NCBI GenBank assembly: GCA_023475025.1
Contig: JAMCWB010000051.1
Location: 62,001-126,000, forward strand
Direction: 5' to 3'
DNA: 64,000 bases
Source of the DNA: Gammaproteobacteria bacterium
Lineage (GTDB): Bacteria > Pseudomonadota > Gammaproteobacteria > Pseudomonadales > Pseudomonadaceae
Part shown: positions 1 to 8,039 of the stretch, piece by piece
Position numbering within the stretch: position 1 is the stretch's first letter
How the letters are laid out: each line of letters opens with the position of its first letter
Notes under the pieces: generated by a model
Told to the model about the DNA's origin: nothing
Seen by the model: the letters and a program-made list of their open reading frames with translations, nothing else
Databases searched by the model: none
Made by a program: the position numbers and the translations under genes

Positions 1-139
1 TGATGACCGTTCACTGTATGAGCTCGATCCACGGGTGATCTTTGATACTCCCGAAACAGGGTTCTACTACATCTGGTTGACCGACCTGAGCGGTGAGCGC
101 TCAGAGGCTGACATCAGCATCACTGAAATCATGCCTTGA
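1..139 (+). CDS. 3' end of an unidentified protein (partial)
   Basis: An open frame runs in from the left edge (codons from base 2) and stops at TGA 137-139, giving the last 45 residues of a protein. The tail alternates hydrophobic and aromatic residues (FYYIWLTDL, then ADISITEI), as in the final beta strands of PPC-type or other beta-sandwich domains. No catalytic motif is visible and the start lies outside the window, so no function is assigned. The LysE gene begins 25 bases downstream. Confidence 0.5.
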   Translation, partial: DDRSLYELDPRVIFDTPETGFYYIWLTDLSGERSEADISITEIMP

Positions 140-164
140 ATACAGGATCAAGAGAGCGCGGGTC

Positions 165-788
165 ATGAGTTTCAGTCTGTGGTTGACGCTGGTTGCCGTC
201 TGCGCCTTGGGCGCCATGTCACCCGGGCCAAGTCTGGCTCTGGTGTTGCGGCATACCTTGCAGGGCGGCCGACGCAGCGGTATTGCAGCAGCCCTGGCCC
301 ATGCGGCCAGCGTCGGGCTGTACGCCTTGCTTACGGTGCTTGGCCTCGGCGCCTTGCTGCTTGGGCAACCCTGGCTTTTCCAGACGGTCAGCCTGCTGGG
401 GGCAGGCTATCTGCTCTGGATCGGTTACCAGGCCCTGCAGGCGCAACCGGTCAGCATCGATGCGAGCGCACTGAAGACCAACATGCAGCGTGAGGCCATG
501 CGTGATGGTTTTCTGGTCGGGCTGGGCAACCCCAAGCTGATCCTGTTCTTTCTGGCCTTGTTCAGCCAGTTCGTCACCCCCGAACTGGGTTGGCGCGGTC
601 ATCTGCTGATTATCCTGACGGCCATGCTGATTGATGCCGGTTGGTACATGGTCGTCGCTGTGGTTTTTTCCCATGCCCGCTTCTTGCCCTGGCTAGAGCG
701 GCGCGGGCACTGGTTCACCCGCTTGACCGGCGTTCTGCTGCTGGCTCTGGCACTGCGCCTGATCGTGCAGGTCATGCTTGAATACTGA
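165..788 (+). CDS. LysE/RhtB-family amino-acid exporter
   Basis: A 207-residue inner-membrane protein with about six hydrophobic segments, the usual size of LysE/RhtB/YggA exporters, which extrude amino acids or related metabolites using the proton gradient. Family hallmarks are the SPGP motif at residues 19-22 and NPK at 122-124 followed by LILFF. The ATG at 165 is preferred over the in-frame ATG at 93, because the extra 24 residues would be polar and would overlap the preceding gene. The substrate cannot be read from sequence. Confidence 0.85.
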   Translation: MSFSLWLTLVAVCALGAMSPGPSLALVLRHTLQGGRRSGIAAALAHAASVGLYALLTVLGLGALLLGQPWLFQTVSLLGAGYLLWIGYQALQAQPVSIDASALKTNMQREAMRDGFLVGLGNPKLILFFLALFSQFVTPELGWRGHLLIILTAMLIDAGWYMVVAVVFSHARFLPWLERRGHWFTRLTGVLLLALALRLIVQVMLEY

Positions 789-796
789 AAGTTCCG

Positions 797-852
797 CTGA
801 CATCAAAACTTCATAATCCAGTAACCCTTCTGTCATCCGCGGTTTCCATACT
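797..852 (+). promoter_or_regulatory. Possible PhoB-box array upstream of the porin
   Basis: Heptamers spaced exactly 11 nt apart resemble the PhoB half-site CTGTCAT: CTGACAT (797), ACTTCAT (808), CAGTAAC (819), CTGTCAT (830, perfect). A weak -10 (CATACT, 847-852) lies 10 nt after the last unit, the geometry of PhoB-dependent promoters. Two of the four units are poor, so this is suggestive only. It gains weight from the better array in front of the next gene. Confidence 0.4.
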
Positions 853-918
853 CACCCTCAGTCGAATAACGACACGGCGCCGGCCAAGGCTGACGCTAAT
901 TCACACTGAAGGAGAGTT

Positions 919-2007
919 ATGATGAAGAAGAAGCTGCTTGCGGTTGTTATCGGGGCTACCGCTGCAATGCCACTGATGGCTACGGCTGATGTATCCATTT
1001 ATGGTCGCGTGCATATGTCCCTTGATCACCTGAGTGTTGACAAGCAGAACGTGACCCGGAATGTTAACGGAAGCAATGTTCTGTTTCCGAACGAGGGTCC
1101 AAACTACTCGGAAGTGAACGTTTCCAGCAACGTATCACGTCTGGGTTTCCGTGGCAGCCGTGAAGTAGGCAACATCACTGCCTTCTTCCAGATCGAACAG
1201 CAGATCGACTTCAACGAAGGCGAGTCCAGCTTCGCTGGCCGTGACACCTTTGCCGGCCTGCGTGGCGGTTTCGGTAGCATCCGCCTGGGTCAGTTCGATA
1301 CACCCTTTAAACAAGCCCGCGGCCCGGCCAACCTCTTTGGTGATCAGGTTGGTGATATGCGCAACCTGACCCGTGTCGGCAACGCCCGTTTCGATGAGCG
1401 TACGCCCAACACCTTCCACTACCAGACGCCCGGCATGAACGGCTTCAATGCCAACATCGCCTACTCGGTGCATGAAGGCAAAACCGCTGCTGACAGTCAG
1501 GACGGTGATGCATTGAGCCTGTCGCTGACCTACAAGCAAGGTCCCATGGACGCGGCCCTGGCCTATGAAAAGTTTGAAGAAGATACCGGTCGTGGTGAGC
1601 GTGATGGTGTGCGCTTTGCCATCGGTTACAACGTGACATCTGAGTTGAAACTGGTAGGTTTCTACCAGACTGTCGATTATGACGGTGGCACGCCTGCCCA
1701 AAATGACAACCTGTCATCTGACACCTGGGGCCTGGGCGCCGACTTCAAAGTGGCGCCGAGCACCTATATCCGCGGTATGTGGCTACAGCGTGATGCCGAT
1801 GCTTCTGACAGCCAGAGCGATCTGTACGCCCTGGGTCTCGAGCATCGCCTGGATAGCGCCCTGCGTGTCTATGCCAACTACGCCTGGGTCAAGAATGATG
1901 ACAATGTAGCGCTGACCCCTTGGTCTCAAGCGCGCACTGCCACTCCGTTGGGTGGCAATGGCGAAACGGCGCGCGGTTTCTCTACCGGTATCCGTTACGA
2001 CTTCTAA
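919..2007 (+). CDS. Gram-negative general porin
   Basis: A 362-residue outer-membrane porin. It starts with a signal peptide (MMKKKLL..., cleavage near residue 23) and continues directly into the first beta strand (VSIYGRVHMSL), then repeated amphipathic strands with glycine/aspartate turns. It ends in the terminal aromatic signature GIRYDF used for BAM-dependent insertion. Length and pattern fit the 16-strand trimeric porin family found in Burkholderia, Neisseria and Pseudomonas relatives. A strong ribosome site (AAGGAG) precedes the ATG. The gene is monocistronic with a terminator at 2059-2102; the upstream PhoB-like repeats suggest phosphate-responsive expression (inference). Confidence 0.9.
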   Translation: MMKKKLLAVVIGATAAMPLMATADVSIYGRVHMSLDHLSVDKQNVTRNVNGSNVLFPNEGPNYSEVNVSSNVSRLGFRGSREVGNITAFFQIEQQIDFNEGESSFAGRDTFAGLRGGFGSIRLGQFDTPFKQARGPANLFGDQVGDMRNLTRVGNARFDERTPNTFHYQTPGMNGFNANIAYSVHEGKTAADSQDGDALSLSLTYKQGPMDAALAYEKFEEDTGRGERDGVRFAIGYNVTSELKLVGFYQTVDYDGGTPAQNDNLSSDTWGLGADFKVAPSTYIRGMWLQRDADASDSQSDLYALGLEHRLDSALRVYANYAWVKNDDNVALTPWSQARTATPLGGNGETARGFSTGIRYDF

Positions 2008-2058
2008 GCTTTACCCCGTTTGACCCTCACGTGTGCTCCGTGTTGAGGGATTTGATAG

Positions 2059-2102
2059 CCGGGTTGGAGCAGTGCGCAAGCGCTGCAACAACCCGGTTTT
2101 TT
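2059..2102 (+). terminator. Rho-independent terminator of the porin gene
   Basis: The outer stem is CCGGGTT (2059-2065) with AACCCGG (2090-2096), continued by an inner GCAGTGC/GCGCTGC pairing with one wobble, then TTTTTT (2097-2102). It runs directly into the PhoB-like array of the next gene. Confidence 0.85.
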
Positions 2103-2168
2103 GTCATCTGACTGTCATCAAACAGCCTTAAGCTTGTCGTCAAGCGTTCATCTTGCTGGCCGCTTAAT
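2101..2168 (+). promoter_or_regulatory. PhoB-box array and -10 of the DUF2057 lipoprotein gene
   Basis: Five heptamers lie in perfect 11-nt phase: TTGTCAT (2101), CTGTCAT (2112), CAGCCTT (2123), TTGTCGT (2134), CGTTCAT (2145). The first pair, separated by CTGA, matches 13 of 14 positions of the tandem CTGTCAT Pho box. A -10-like CTTAAT (2163-2168) follows the last unit after 11 nt, as in Pho promoters where PhoB replaces the -35 contact. The lipoprotein start is 26 nt further on. Confidence 0.7.
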
Positions 2169-2194
2169 GCACCCACCTGGATTGAGGACTACTC

Positions 2195-2914
2195 ATGCGT
2201 GCCCTGTTCTGTATTTTTCTGGCTGTTTTCCTGACTGCCTGTGCCCAACAATCAAATGTTCGTCTCTACCCCGGTAACGAGCAGGCCAGCAACAATCTGC
2301 TGACCGTCAAAGTACCTCAGGATCTTGAGGTCACCAGCATCAACGGCCAGCGTGTGCCGGCTGCCAATCGTCTGATTGGTGGTGAGCAAGTACTGGAACT
2401 GCTGCCCGGTGACTATGAAATCAGCATAATGTACAAGCGCGTCTTTGATATTGGTGGCGGCATGAGTCACGAAGTGATTCGCTCACGCAATGCCGTTATC
2501 GCACTCAGCGGCACCCCCGGCGATGCCTGGAGTCTGCAGTATGCTGCCCCGGACTCACTGGAAAAGGCACGTGAGTTGCGTAACCAGTTTGCGGTAACAG
2601 CCGTCAATCAGCGCAGTGGTGAGCGCATTGCCAGTCGCCCGGGAGCACGCCCGACTTCTGCACTGGCACAACTGGTCGGTGTTGAAAGCTCAGCGGCGGA
2701 TAACGACAGCGTAGTACTGCCATTGCAGGCCAGCGCAAATGCTCCGGCGCCACGCCAGCCAAGCAGCTACACGCCTGCCACTCAGAACCCGCCGGCCAGC
2801 ACGAGCACCGCTACCACGCTGCCGGCGACAGATGCGACCCTGACTACCTTGCAGCAACTCTGGTTGCTGTTGACCCCGGAAAGCCGTCAGCAATTTCTGC
2901 AGTGGGTGCAGTAA
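2195..2914 (+). CDS. DUF2057 (YccT-like) lipoprotein
   Basis: A 239-residue protein with a lipoprotein signal: hydrophobic N terminus and lipobox LTAC with the modified cysteine at residue 16. Residues about 35-130 resemble DUF2057/YccT (LTVKVPQDLEV..., a GGEQVLELLPGDYEI block, then YKRVFD), a family of small beta-rich envelope proteins of unknown function. The C-terminal third is low-complexity Ala/Pro/Thr/Ser linker ending in a short Leu/Gln-rich helix (TTLQQLWLLLTPESR), seen in several Pseudomonas homologues from memory. It is preceded by a strong PhoB-like array, so a role under phosphate limitation is inferred. Confidence 0.75.
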   Translation: MRALFCIFLAVFLTACAQQSNVRLYPGNEQASNNLLTVKVPQDLEVTSINGQRVPAANRLIGGEQVLELLPGDYEISIMYKRVFDIGGGMSHEVIRSRNAVIALSGTPGDAWSLQYAAPDSLEKARELRNQFAVTAVNQRSGERIASRPGARPTSALAQLVGVESSAADNDSVVLPLQASANAPAPRQPSSYTPATQNPPASTSTATTLPATDATLTTLQQLWLLLTPESRQQFLQWVQ

Positions 2915-2934
2915 TCGCTGCAGCCATCAATAAA

Positions 2935-2967
2935 AGCGGTCATTTCGGCTAGCGTCGAATGACCGCT
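2935..2967. other. Hairpin between the lipoprotein and chemoreceptor genes
   Basis: Perfect 10-bp inverted repeat AGCGGTCATT (2935-2944) / AATGACCGCT (2958-2967). The T-rich tail is on the minus-strand side only, so for the upstream plus-strand gene it would be a weak or Rho-assisted terminator. Confidence 0.5.
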
Positions 2968-3040
2968 GTTGACAGCCAGACTGCCAGCGGAGCACGTGTA
3001 GGTACCCCCTAATTGCCGAGCAAACATCACCCATAGCAAC

Positions 3041-3067
3041 TAAACTCTGGACCATTGTTACCGATAC
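3041..3067 (+). promoter_or_regulatory. Sigma-28 (FliA)-type promoter of the chemoreceptor gene
   Basis: TAAA (3041-3044), a 15-nt spacer, then ACCGATAC (3060-3067). The FliA consensus is TAAA-N15-GCCGATAA, so the -10 matches 6 of 8. Chemoreceptor genes are commonly FliA-dependent, which supports the call. Confidence 0.55.
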
Positions 3068-3077
3068 AACCGGTAAC
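3057..3077. repeat. Inverted repeat overlapping the chemoreceptor -10 region
   Basis: GTTACCG (3057-3063), 7-nt spacer, CGGTAAC (3071-3077): a perfect 7-7-7 inverted repeat covering the putative sigma-28 -10 and start site. It could be an operator or a leader hairpin. Confidence 0.4.
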
Positions 3078-3103
3078 AGGCTCGGTTTAGCCGGGAGAGG
3101 GCA

Positions 3104-5128
3104 ATGCAACTTATCAATAACCTTTCAATGAAAGCCAAGTTGATCACCTTGGTGCTGCCTTCTTTGCTGGTGATGCTGTTTTTTGCCCTCAATCAAGTAC
3201 AACAAAGCCGAAGTCAGCTCGCGGGATTGCAGCAACTTCAAGCGCTGGCCGATCTGGCTGAACAGGCTGATCCGGTCATCGAAGCCTTGCAGGCCGAGCG
3301 CGGCAACAGCGCGCTTTATCTGGCTTCAGACAACAATACCAATGCAGCCGATCAAACCCGGCGTACCCTGGCAGTGGCCCGGCAACAAACCGACGCTGCC
3401 TTGCAGAGTTATCAAGCGGGGCTGCAGCGATTAACGGCATCGACCACATTCGATCAGGCAGTGACTGACAGCATTAATCAATTTGCCGGGGCAGTCGCTA
3501 ACTTGCAGCGCCTACGCAGCCAGATTGATCAGCGCAGCATTGCCGCCGATGATAGTTTTGCCAGCTTCAGTGGCTGGGTTAATCAGCTGATGGAGCGCGT
3601 GCCACTGCTGATGCGCCGCGCCAGCAACCCTGCCATTGCCAACCAGCTGAATGCTTACTTCATGCTGGCAGAAGCAGTGGAAATGGCCGGGCGTGAACGG
3701 GCTGGTGGAGCAGCCTTGCTGAGGCAGAACAACCATCAGCAGTCGGCGATTATTCCCCTGGCCGACTTGGCGGGACGACAAACCGCTTATTTGCATGGTG
3801 CCAGCAGCCAGTTACCGCGCAACGATGCCGCCAACCTGGCACTGGCTGCGCTGAGTGACGAGCAAGTCAACCGTCACTTTCTGAACCTGCGTAACACCTT
3901 GTTCAGTGGAGGAGGGCAGGCGCGCAGCCTGCAAGCCGATGACTGGTTCACCGCAGCCAGCCAGCGGATTGAACGGATCAACCGGATCCGCGCGCAACTC
4001 TTGCAACAGGTCAATACCATGAGTGCAGATGGCGTTGCCTCGGCACGCATGGCGCTGATCGTCACCTCACTGCTGACACTGGCAGCCCTGATAGTACTCT
4101 TTGTGCTGGCCGCGCTGGTCATCAAGGCGATCAACCAACAGGTACGACAATTGCTGGATGCAGTAAACCACGCCATGGAGCACAAGGACCTGAGCCAGCC
4201 TGTCGCGGTAACCAGCCGGGATGAAATCGGCACTATCGCCAAGGCGGTCAATGATCTGTTCTCGCGCTTCAGTGTCGCGCTCAAACGTATTGATCAGGCC
4301 AGCGTGCAACTGGCAACTGCGACCGAAGAAACCAGCGCCACTGCGGATCAGAACGCAACCCAGATCCGTCAACAACAGGCACAGATCGAACAAATCGCCG
4401 CCGCCTCGGAAGAGATGTCCTCAACGTCGGAAGAGATCTCCAAAAACACCCAGCAAGTAGCCGACGCCTCCAGTCGTTCCATGCAGCGCAGTCAGCAAGG
4501 CAGCGAGGTGTTGAAGACCAACGTTGATCAGATCCGCTCATTGGCTGATTCGGTGCAGGACGTTAACCAGGTGATTAACGAACTGGCGAGCAAGACGGCC
4601 AATATTCGCGAAATCGTTGATGTCATTCGCCAGGTGGCGGATCAGACCAACCTGCTCGCGCTCAATGCAGCAATCGAAGCGGCGCGCGCCGGTGAACATG
4701 GTCGTGGTTTTGCAGTCGTTGCCGACGAGGTACGCACTTTAGCCCAGCAGACCCATGAATCGACCACCAAGATCGAAGATATTGTGAATGATTTCCGTCA
4801 GGTAGCAGAAGCTGCTGGCCGTTCGATCAATACCAGCCATGACATTGCCGATCAGGCCTGCAGCAGCTCAGCCGAGATGGAGCAGAGTATTTCAGAAATA
4901 CTCTCGGACATTCACAGTATTTCCGACATGGCGACCCAGATTGCTGCCGCCTCTGAACAGCAGGTTGCAACGACGCGGGAATTGGCCAGCAACATGGAGT
5001 CAGTCAGCGAGTCAGCCATACTGACACTGACTGGTTCTCAGGAAATCAGCCAGGTGACTCAGGATCAGGCGCGCCTGGCGCGTGAACTGCAGGATCTGGC
5101 CAATGAGTTCAAGGTGGCAAATCAGTAA
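3104..5128 (+). CDS. Methyl-accepting chemotaxis protein with NIT sensor domain
   Basis: A 674-residue transmembrane chemoreceptor. The order is TM1 (about 13-30), a helical periplasmic sensor about 40-310 whose early part ([15 protein letters not shown]) resembles the nitrate/nitrite-sensing NIT domain, TM2 about 316-340, HAMP about 341-395, and the cytoplasmic signalling hairpin to the C terminus. The conserved tip ([19 protein letters not shown]) lies near residues 510-535, with coiled-coil methylation helices either side. It would control CheA/CheW from the membrane. The ligand is inferred to be nitrate/nitrite-like or unknown. The promoter looks sigma-28 dependent. Confidence 0.92.
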   Translation: MQLINNLSMKAKLITLVLPSLLVMLFFALNQVQQSRSQLAGLQQLQALADLAEQADPVIEALQAERGNSALYLASDNNTNAADQTRRTLAVARQQTDAALQSYQAGLQRLTASTTFDQAVTDSINQFAGAVANLQRLRSQIDQRSIAADDSFASFSGWVNQLMERVPLLMRRASNPAIANQLNAYFMLAEAVEMAGRERAGGAALLRQNNHQQSAIIPLADLAGRQTAYLHGASSQLPRNDAANLALAALSDEQVNRHFLNLRNTLFSGGGQARSLQADDWFTAASQRIERINRIRAQLLQQVNTMSADGVASARMALIVTSLLTLAALIVLFVLAALVIKAINQQVRQLLDAVNHAMEHKDLSQPVAVTSRDEIGTIAKAVNDLFSRFSVALKRIDQASVQLATATEETSATADQNATQIRQQQAQIEQIAAASEEMSSTSEEISKNTQQVADASSRSMQRSQQGSEVLKTNVDQIRSLADSVQDVNQVINELASKTANIREIVDVIRQVADQTNLLALNAAIEAARAGEHGRGFAVVADEVRTLAQQTHESTTKIEDIVNDFRQVAEAAGRSINTSHDIADQACSSSAEMEQSISEILSDIHSISDMATQIAAASEQQVATTRELASNMESVSESAILTLTGSQEISQVTQDQARLARELQDLANEFKVANQ

Positions 5129-5252
5129 TCGGAAGCAGTCCGTAACGGCTGTGCTGAACGGTGTTAAACACCTGATGCTTCAATCAGTTAGCCATGACAC
5201 GCTGCTGGCAAGCTGCCACAATAGGCGTTTATGCAAATAAGTGGTCGAGCCC

Positions 5253-5894
5253 ATGCCGTATAACTTTTCTGTGACCAAAGCCGTTGATGAATGGCGCGCC
5301 CGACTGGAAAAATATTCACCTGAGCAGCAGCAACAATTGGTGTTGCTGGCTGAGAATAACAAGGTGTTGCTGGCAGATCATTTCTACCAGCAAATGCTGA
5401 ACGATCCTGAGGCCAACACCTACCTCAGCCATGACGAGGTCAAGAGCCGGCTCAGCCTGTCCATGCAGAACTGGATAGCGGGTCTGTTTGCCGCCACTGA
5501 CAGCAAAGAGCTTGAACGCCTGGCAGCGCAGCAGGTAAAAATCGGTGAAGTCCATGCGCGCATTTCTATTCCGGTACATCTGGTATTGCGCGGTGCCCGC
5601 GCGTTGAAAAATCAGCTGCATCTGATCCTGCAGCAAAGTGACCTGAGCACGGAGCAGGCAAACCAGTTGGATCGCCTTGCTGCAGACATCATTGATCTGG
5701 CCATGGAAGTCATGAGCTTCGCCTTTTCCAGTTCGCATGAGCGTAACTCACGGGCAGAGGAGGCCTACCGCCTGTTTGCGGTGTCACAGAACATTGCCAG
5801 TGAGAAAGACCGACAGCTGCTGCGCCGATCGGATGAAGCACTGTATGCCGCCAAACACAACGGCCGCAACCGGGTAGTGGTAGCTGGCGAGTGA
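5253..5894 (+). CDS. Globin-coupled sensor lacking its GGDEF core (internally deleted diguanylate cyclase)
   Basis: A 213-residue protein. Residues about 1-160 are a protoglobin domain like that of E. coli DosC, with the proximal haem histidine in the motif VHARI (H101) and the conserved IDLAMEVM helix. Residues about 165-190 match the start of the DosC middle domain (YRLF...EKDRQL). The sequence then jumps to RRSDEALYAAKHNGRNRV (about 191-208), the extreme C terminus of GGDEF domains. The GGDEF motif, nucleotide pocket and I-site are absent, so it cannot make c-di-GMP; the deletion keeps frame. An in-frame GTG at 5241 is an alternative start; neither has a clear ribosome site. It may be a haem/oxygen-binding relic or a stand-alone globin sensor. 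Confidence 0.8.
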   Translation: MPYNFSVTKAVDEWRARLEKYSPEQQQQLVLLAENNKVLLADHFYQQMLNDPEANTYLSHDEVKSRLSLSMQNWIAGLFAATDSKELERLAAQQVKIGEVHARISIPVHLVLRGARALKNQLHLILQQSDLSTEQANQLDRLAADIIDLAMEVMSFAFSSSHERNSRAEEAYRLFAVSQNIASEKDRQLLRRSDEALYAAKHNGRNRVVVAGE

Positions 5895-5968
5895 TCGGCT
5901 TTGCTGTTTTGTTACTGCAGGTTGTGGCCAGCTTGCCGCAGCCAGGCTGACGCTGGCATGCTTGCACC

Positions 5969-7120
5969 ATGAAAATACGCCAGCTGGACAGCCTTTCGCA
6001 GATAAGCCCCGACGCCTGGAACAGCCTGCTGGGTAGCAATTTCCCCTTTATGCAGCACGGTTTTTTATATGCACTGGAAAGCAGCGGCTCTGTCTGCAAA
6101 GCGACTGGCTGGCAGCCGGCACACTGCGTCGTCGAGTCAGCTAGCGGCGACTTGATGGCCGCCTTACCGCTGTATGCCAAGCAACACTCGTATGGCGAAT
6201 ACGTTTTTGACTGGCAATGGGCCGATGCCTGGGAGCGGACGGGGCGGCCGTATTACCCCAAGCTGCTATCGGCGGTGCCTTTCTCGCCAGTACAAGGCCC
6301 GCGCCTGTTGGGTAGTGATATCGCAGCGCAGCACTTGCTTCTCAATACCCTGGAGCAAACCCTGCAAGCCAACCAGGTATCCAGCCTGCACTTGCTGTTC
6401 AATCACGGGGCTGAAAATGACCAGCTTCAAGCCGCTGGCTGGCTGCAGCGGCTGGGCTGTCAGTTCCACTGGTTCAATCGCGGCTATGCGGAGTTTGACG
6501 ACTTTCTGGGCCAATGCACCTCACGCAAACGCAAGAACTTCCGTAAGGAACGCCAATCGGTAGCGGAGCAGGGTATTACCTTCTATTGGCGATCAGACGC
6601 CGAGCTTGAGCCGTTTCACTGGGAAACCTTCTATTCCTTTTATGCTGCCACCTATTACAAGCGCGGACAGCAGCCCTATCTGACGCCGGCTTTCTTTACC
6701 GAGCTGGCAGCCGCCATGCCGCGGCAGGTGCATTTGCTGTTTGCCTGTCACCAGGGCAGGGAAGTGGCCGGGGCATTATTTCTCAGCGACCCGGACACGC
6801 TTTATGGGCGGTACTGGGGTTGTCTGGAAGAGTACGATCGTCTGCATTTCGAAACCTGCTTCTATCAGGGCATGCAGCGCTGTATTGAATTGGGTCTGAA
6901 CCGGTTTGATGCAGGCGCCCAGGGCGAACATAAACTGATCCGCGGCTTTGAGCCGGTCATCACCCAGTCATGGCACAAGCTGCAGGCCGGACTGCATGAG
7001 GCGGTCGCTGATTTTCTACTGCGTGAACGTGCCGGGGTACAGCGCTACCAACAGGAAGCTCGGGAAGTACTGCCTTACCGCCAGGATGACAGTCAGAACA
7101 GCTCTTCAACCCGAGCGTAA
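5969..7120 (+). CDS. FemAB-like GNAT acyltransferase (DUF482 family)
   Basis: A 383-residue soluble protein of the FemAB-like/DUF482 family (PF04339), two fused GNAT-like folds. Visible family features are FMQHGFLYALE near residue 27, a GW...H strand, a YVFDWQWADAW segment near 80, the Lys/Arg-rich SRKRKNFRKER near 190, and RYWGCLEEYDRLHFE near 280. Relatives are annotated as N-acetyltransferases or peptidoglycan-bridge-like enzymes, but the substrate is unknown. Its 3' end overlaps the convergent anr gene by 28 bp. Confidence 0.8.
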   Translation: MKIRQLDSLSQISPDAWNSLLGSNFPFMQHGFLYALESSGSVCKATGWQPAHCVVESASGDLMAALPLYAKQHSYGEYVFDWQWADAWERTGRPYYPKLLSAVPFSPVQGPRLLGSDIAAQHLLLNTLEQTLQANQVSSLHLLFNHGAENDQLQAAGWLQRLGCQFHWFNRGYAEFDDFLGQCTSRKRKNFRKERQSVAEQGITFYWRSDAELEPFHWETFYSFYAATYYKRGQQPYLTPAFFTELAAAMPRQVHLLFACHQGREVAGALFLSDPDTLYGRYWGCLEEYDRLHFETCFYQGMQRCIELGLNRFDAGAQGEHKLIRGFEPVITQSWHKLQAGLHEAVADFLLRERAGVQRYQQEAREVLPYRQDDSQNSSSTRA

Positions 7121-7824
7121 AGCTCGCCGGGAGCGACCTTGAAGTCGATTTGCTTGCCGTCCACAGTAATCAGCTCAGCCTGTGCAAAGCGGGTGAGCAC
7201 CCGCGATACCGTTTCAACTGCCAGCCCCAAATAGTCGGCGATATCATGTCGCGACATGGCCAGGCGAAAGCTGCTGGCAGAATAACCGCGGTTACGATAG
7301 CGCGCCGACAGATCCAGCAAGAAGGTCGCCATGCGTTGTTCCGCGGTTTTCTTCGATAACAGCAGCATCATTTGCTGGGTATCACGAATCTCGCGACTCA
7401 TCAGGCGCAGAAAGTGGCGACGCAATATCGGCAAATGTGAGCTCAGGTTGTCCAGCCGTGCAAATGAGACTTCGCAGACAGCGCTGGTATCCAGCGCCAC
7501 AGTTGTCACCGGATAATCTTCGCCGTCCGACGCTGACAAACCCACCATCTCGCCCGGCAAATAGAACGAGGTTATCTGCTCCTGGCCTTTATCAGTAACC
7601 GCTACGCTTTTCAGGGAACCTGAACGCAAGGCAAACACTGACAGCGCCGGCTCTCCCTGGCGAAACAGGACATCACCAGGCTGCAAGGCACGACCACGCG
7701 TAATGATCTGATCAACCTGTATAAGTTCGTTATCGGTCAATTCCGTTGGTAAACAGAGTGAAACCAGAGAGCATTCGTTGCAGTGGGGCTCTGCCGCACG
7801 GCGAATGGGAATAGTGTTGGACAC
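7093..7824 (-). CDS. anr: Anr/Fnr-type oxygen-sensing transcription regulator
   Basis: A 243-residue CRP/FNR regulator that activates anaerobic genes when its oxygen-labile [4Fe-4S] cluster is intact. The cluster ligands are present: C15, C18 and C24 in the N-terminal motif plus C117. A cyclic-nucleotide-like beta roll spans about 35-140, the dimer helix about 140-165, and the helix-turn-helix about 190-213. The recognition helix ETVSRVL carries E204, S207 and R208, the residues that read TTGAT half-sites in FNR. In many pseudomonads anr neighbours hemN (from memory); here it is divergent from a pirin gene and convergent with the FemAB-like gene. Confidence 0.95.
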   Translation of the reverse strand: MSNTIPIRRAAEPHCNECSLVSLCLPTELTDNELIQVDQIITRGRALQPGDVLFRQGEPALSVFALRSGSLKSVAVTDKGQEQITSFYLPGEMVGLSASDGEDYPVTTVALDTSAVCEVSFARLDNLSSHLPILRRHFLRLMSREIRDTQQMMLLLSKKTAEQRMATFLLDLSARYRNRGYSASSFRLAMSRHDIADYLGLAVETVSRVLTRFAQAELITVDGKQIDFKVAPGELYARVEELF

Positions 7825-8039
7825 AGCGTGCTTCCTGTAACGCAGCCTTGAAGATGTGCTTCATGCTAGTGCATCAAGTCGATAATATCCACCATATACC
7901 CCTATAACTATTCATTCGACAGCCTTGCCATAGCGTCCATGACGGCGGCCATCTGAGGGGGTATAACAAGAATAGGCCTCGGTTGCCGATAGCACCCAGT
8001 ATCAGCATACTGAGTGAAACTGCCTGCAGGGTAATCGTG

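Noticed and set aside
5160-5172. GGTGT-TAA-ACACC hairpin after the chemoreceptor gene as terminator
   Set aside because: Only five base pairs and no T-tract.
7861-7900. Anr/FNR box near the anr promoter (TTGAT half-site on the minus strand near 7876)
   Set aside because: Only one half-site is good; the second half does not match ATCAA at the required spacing.
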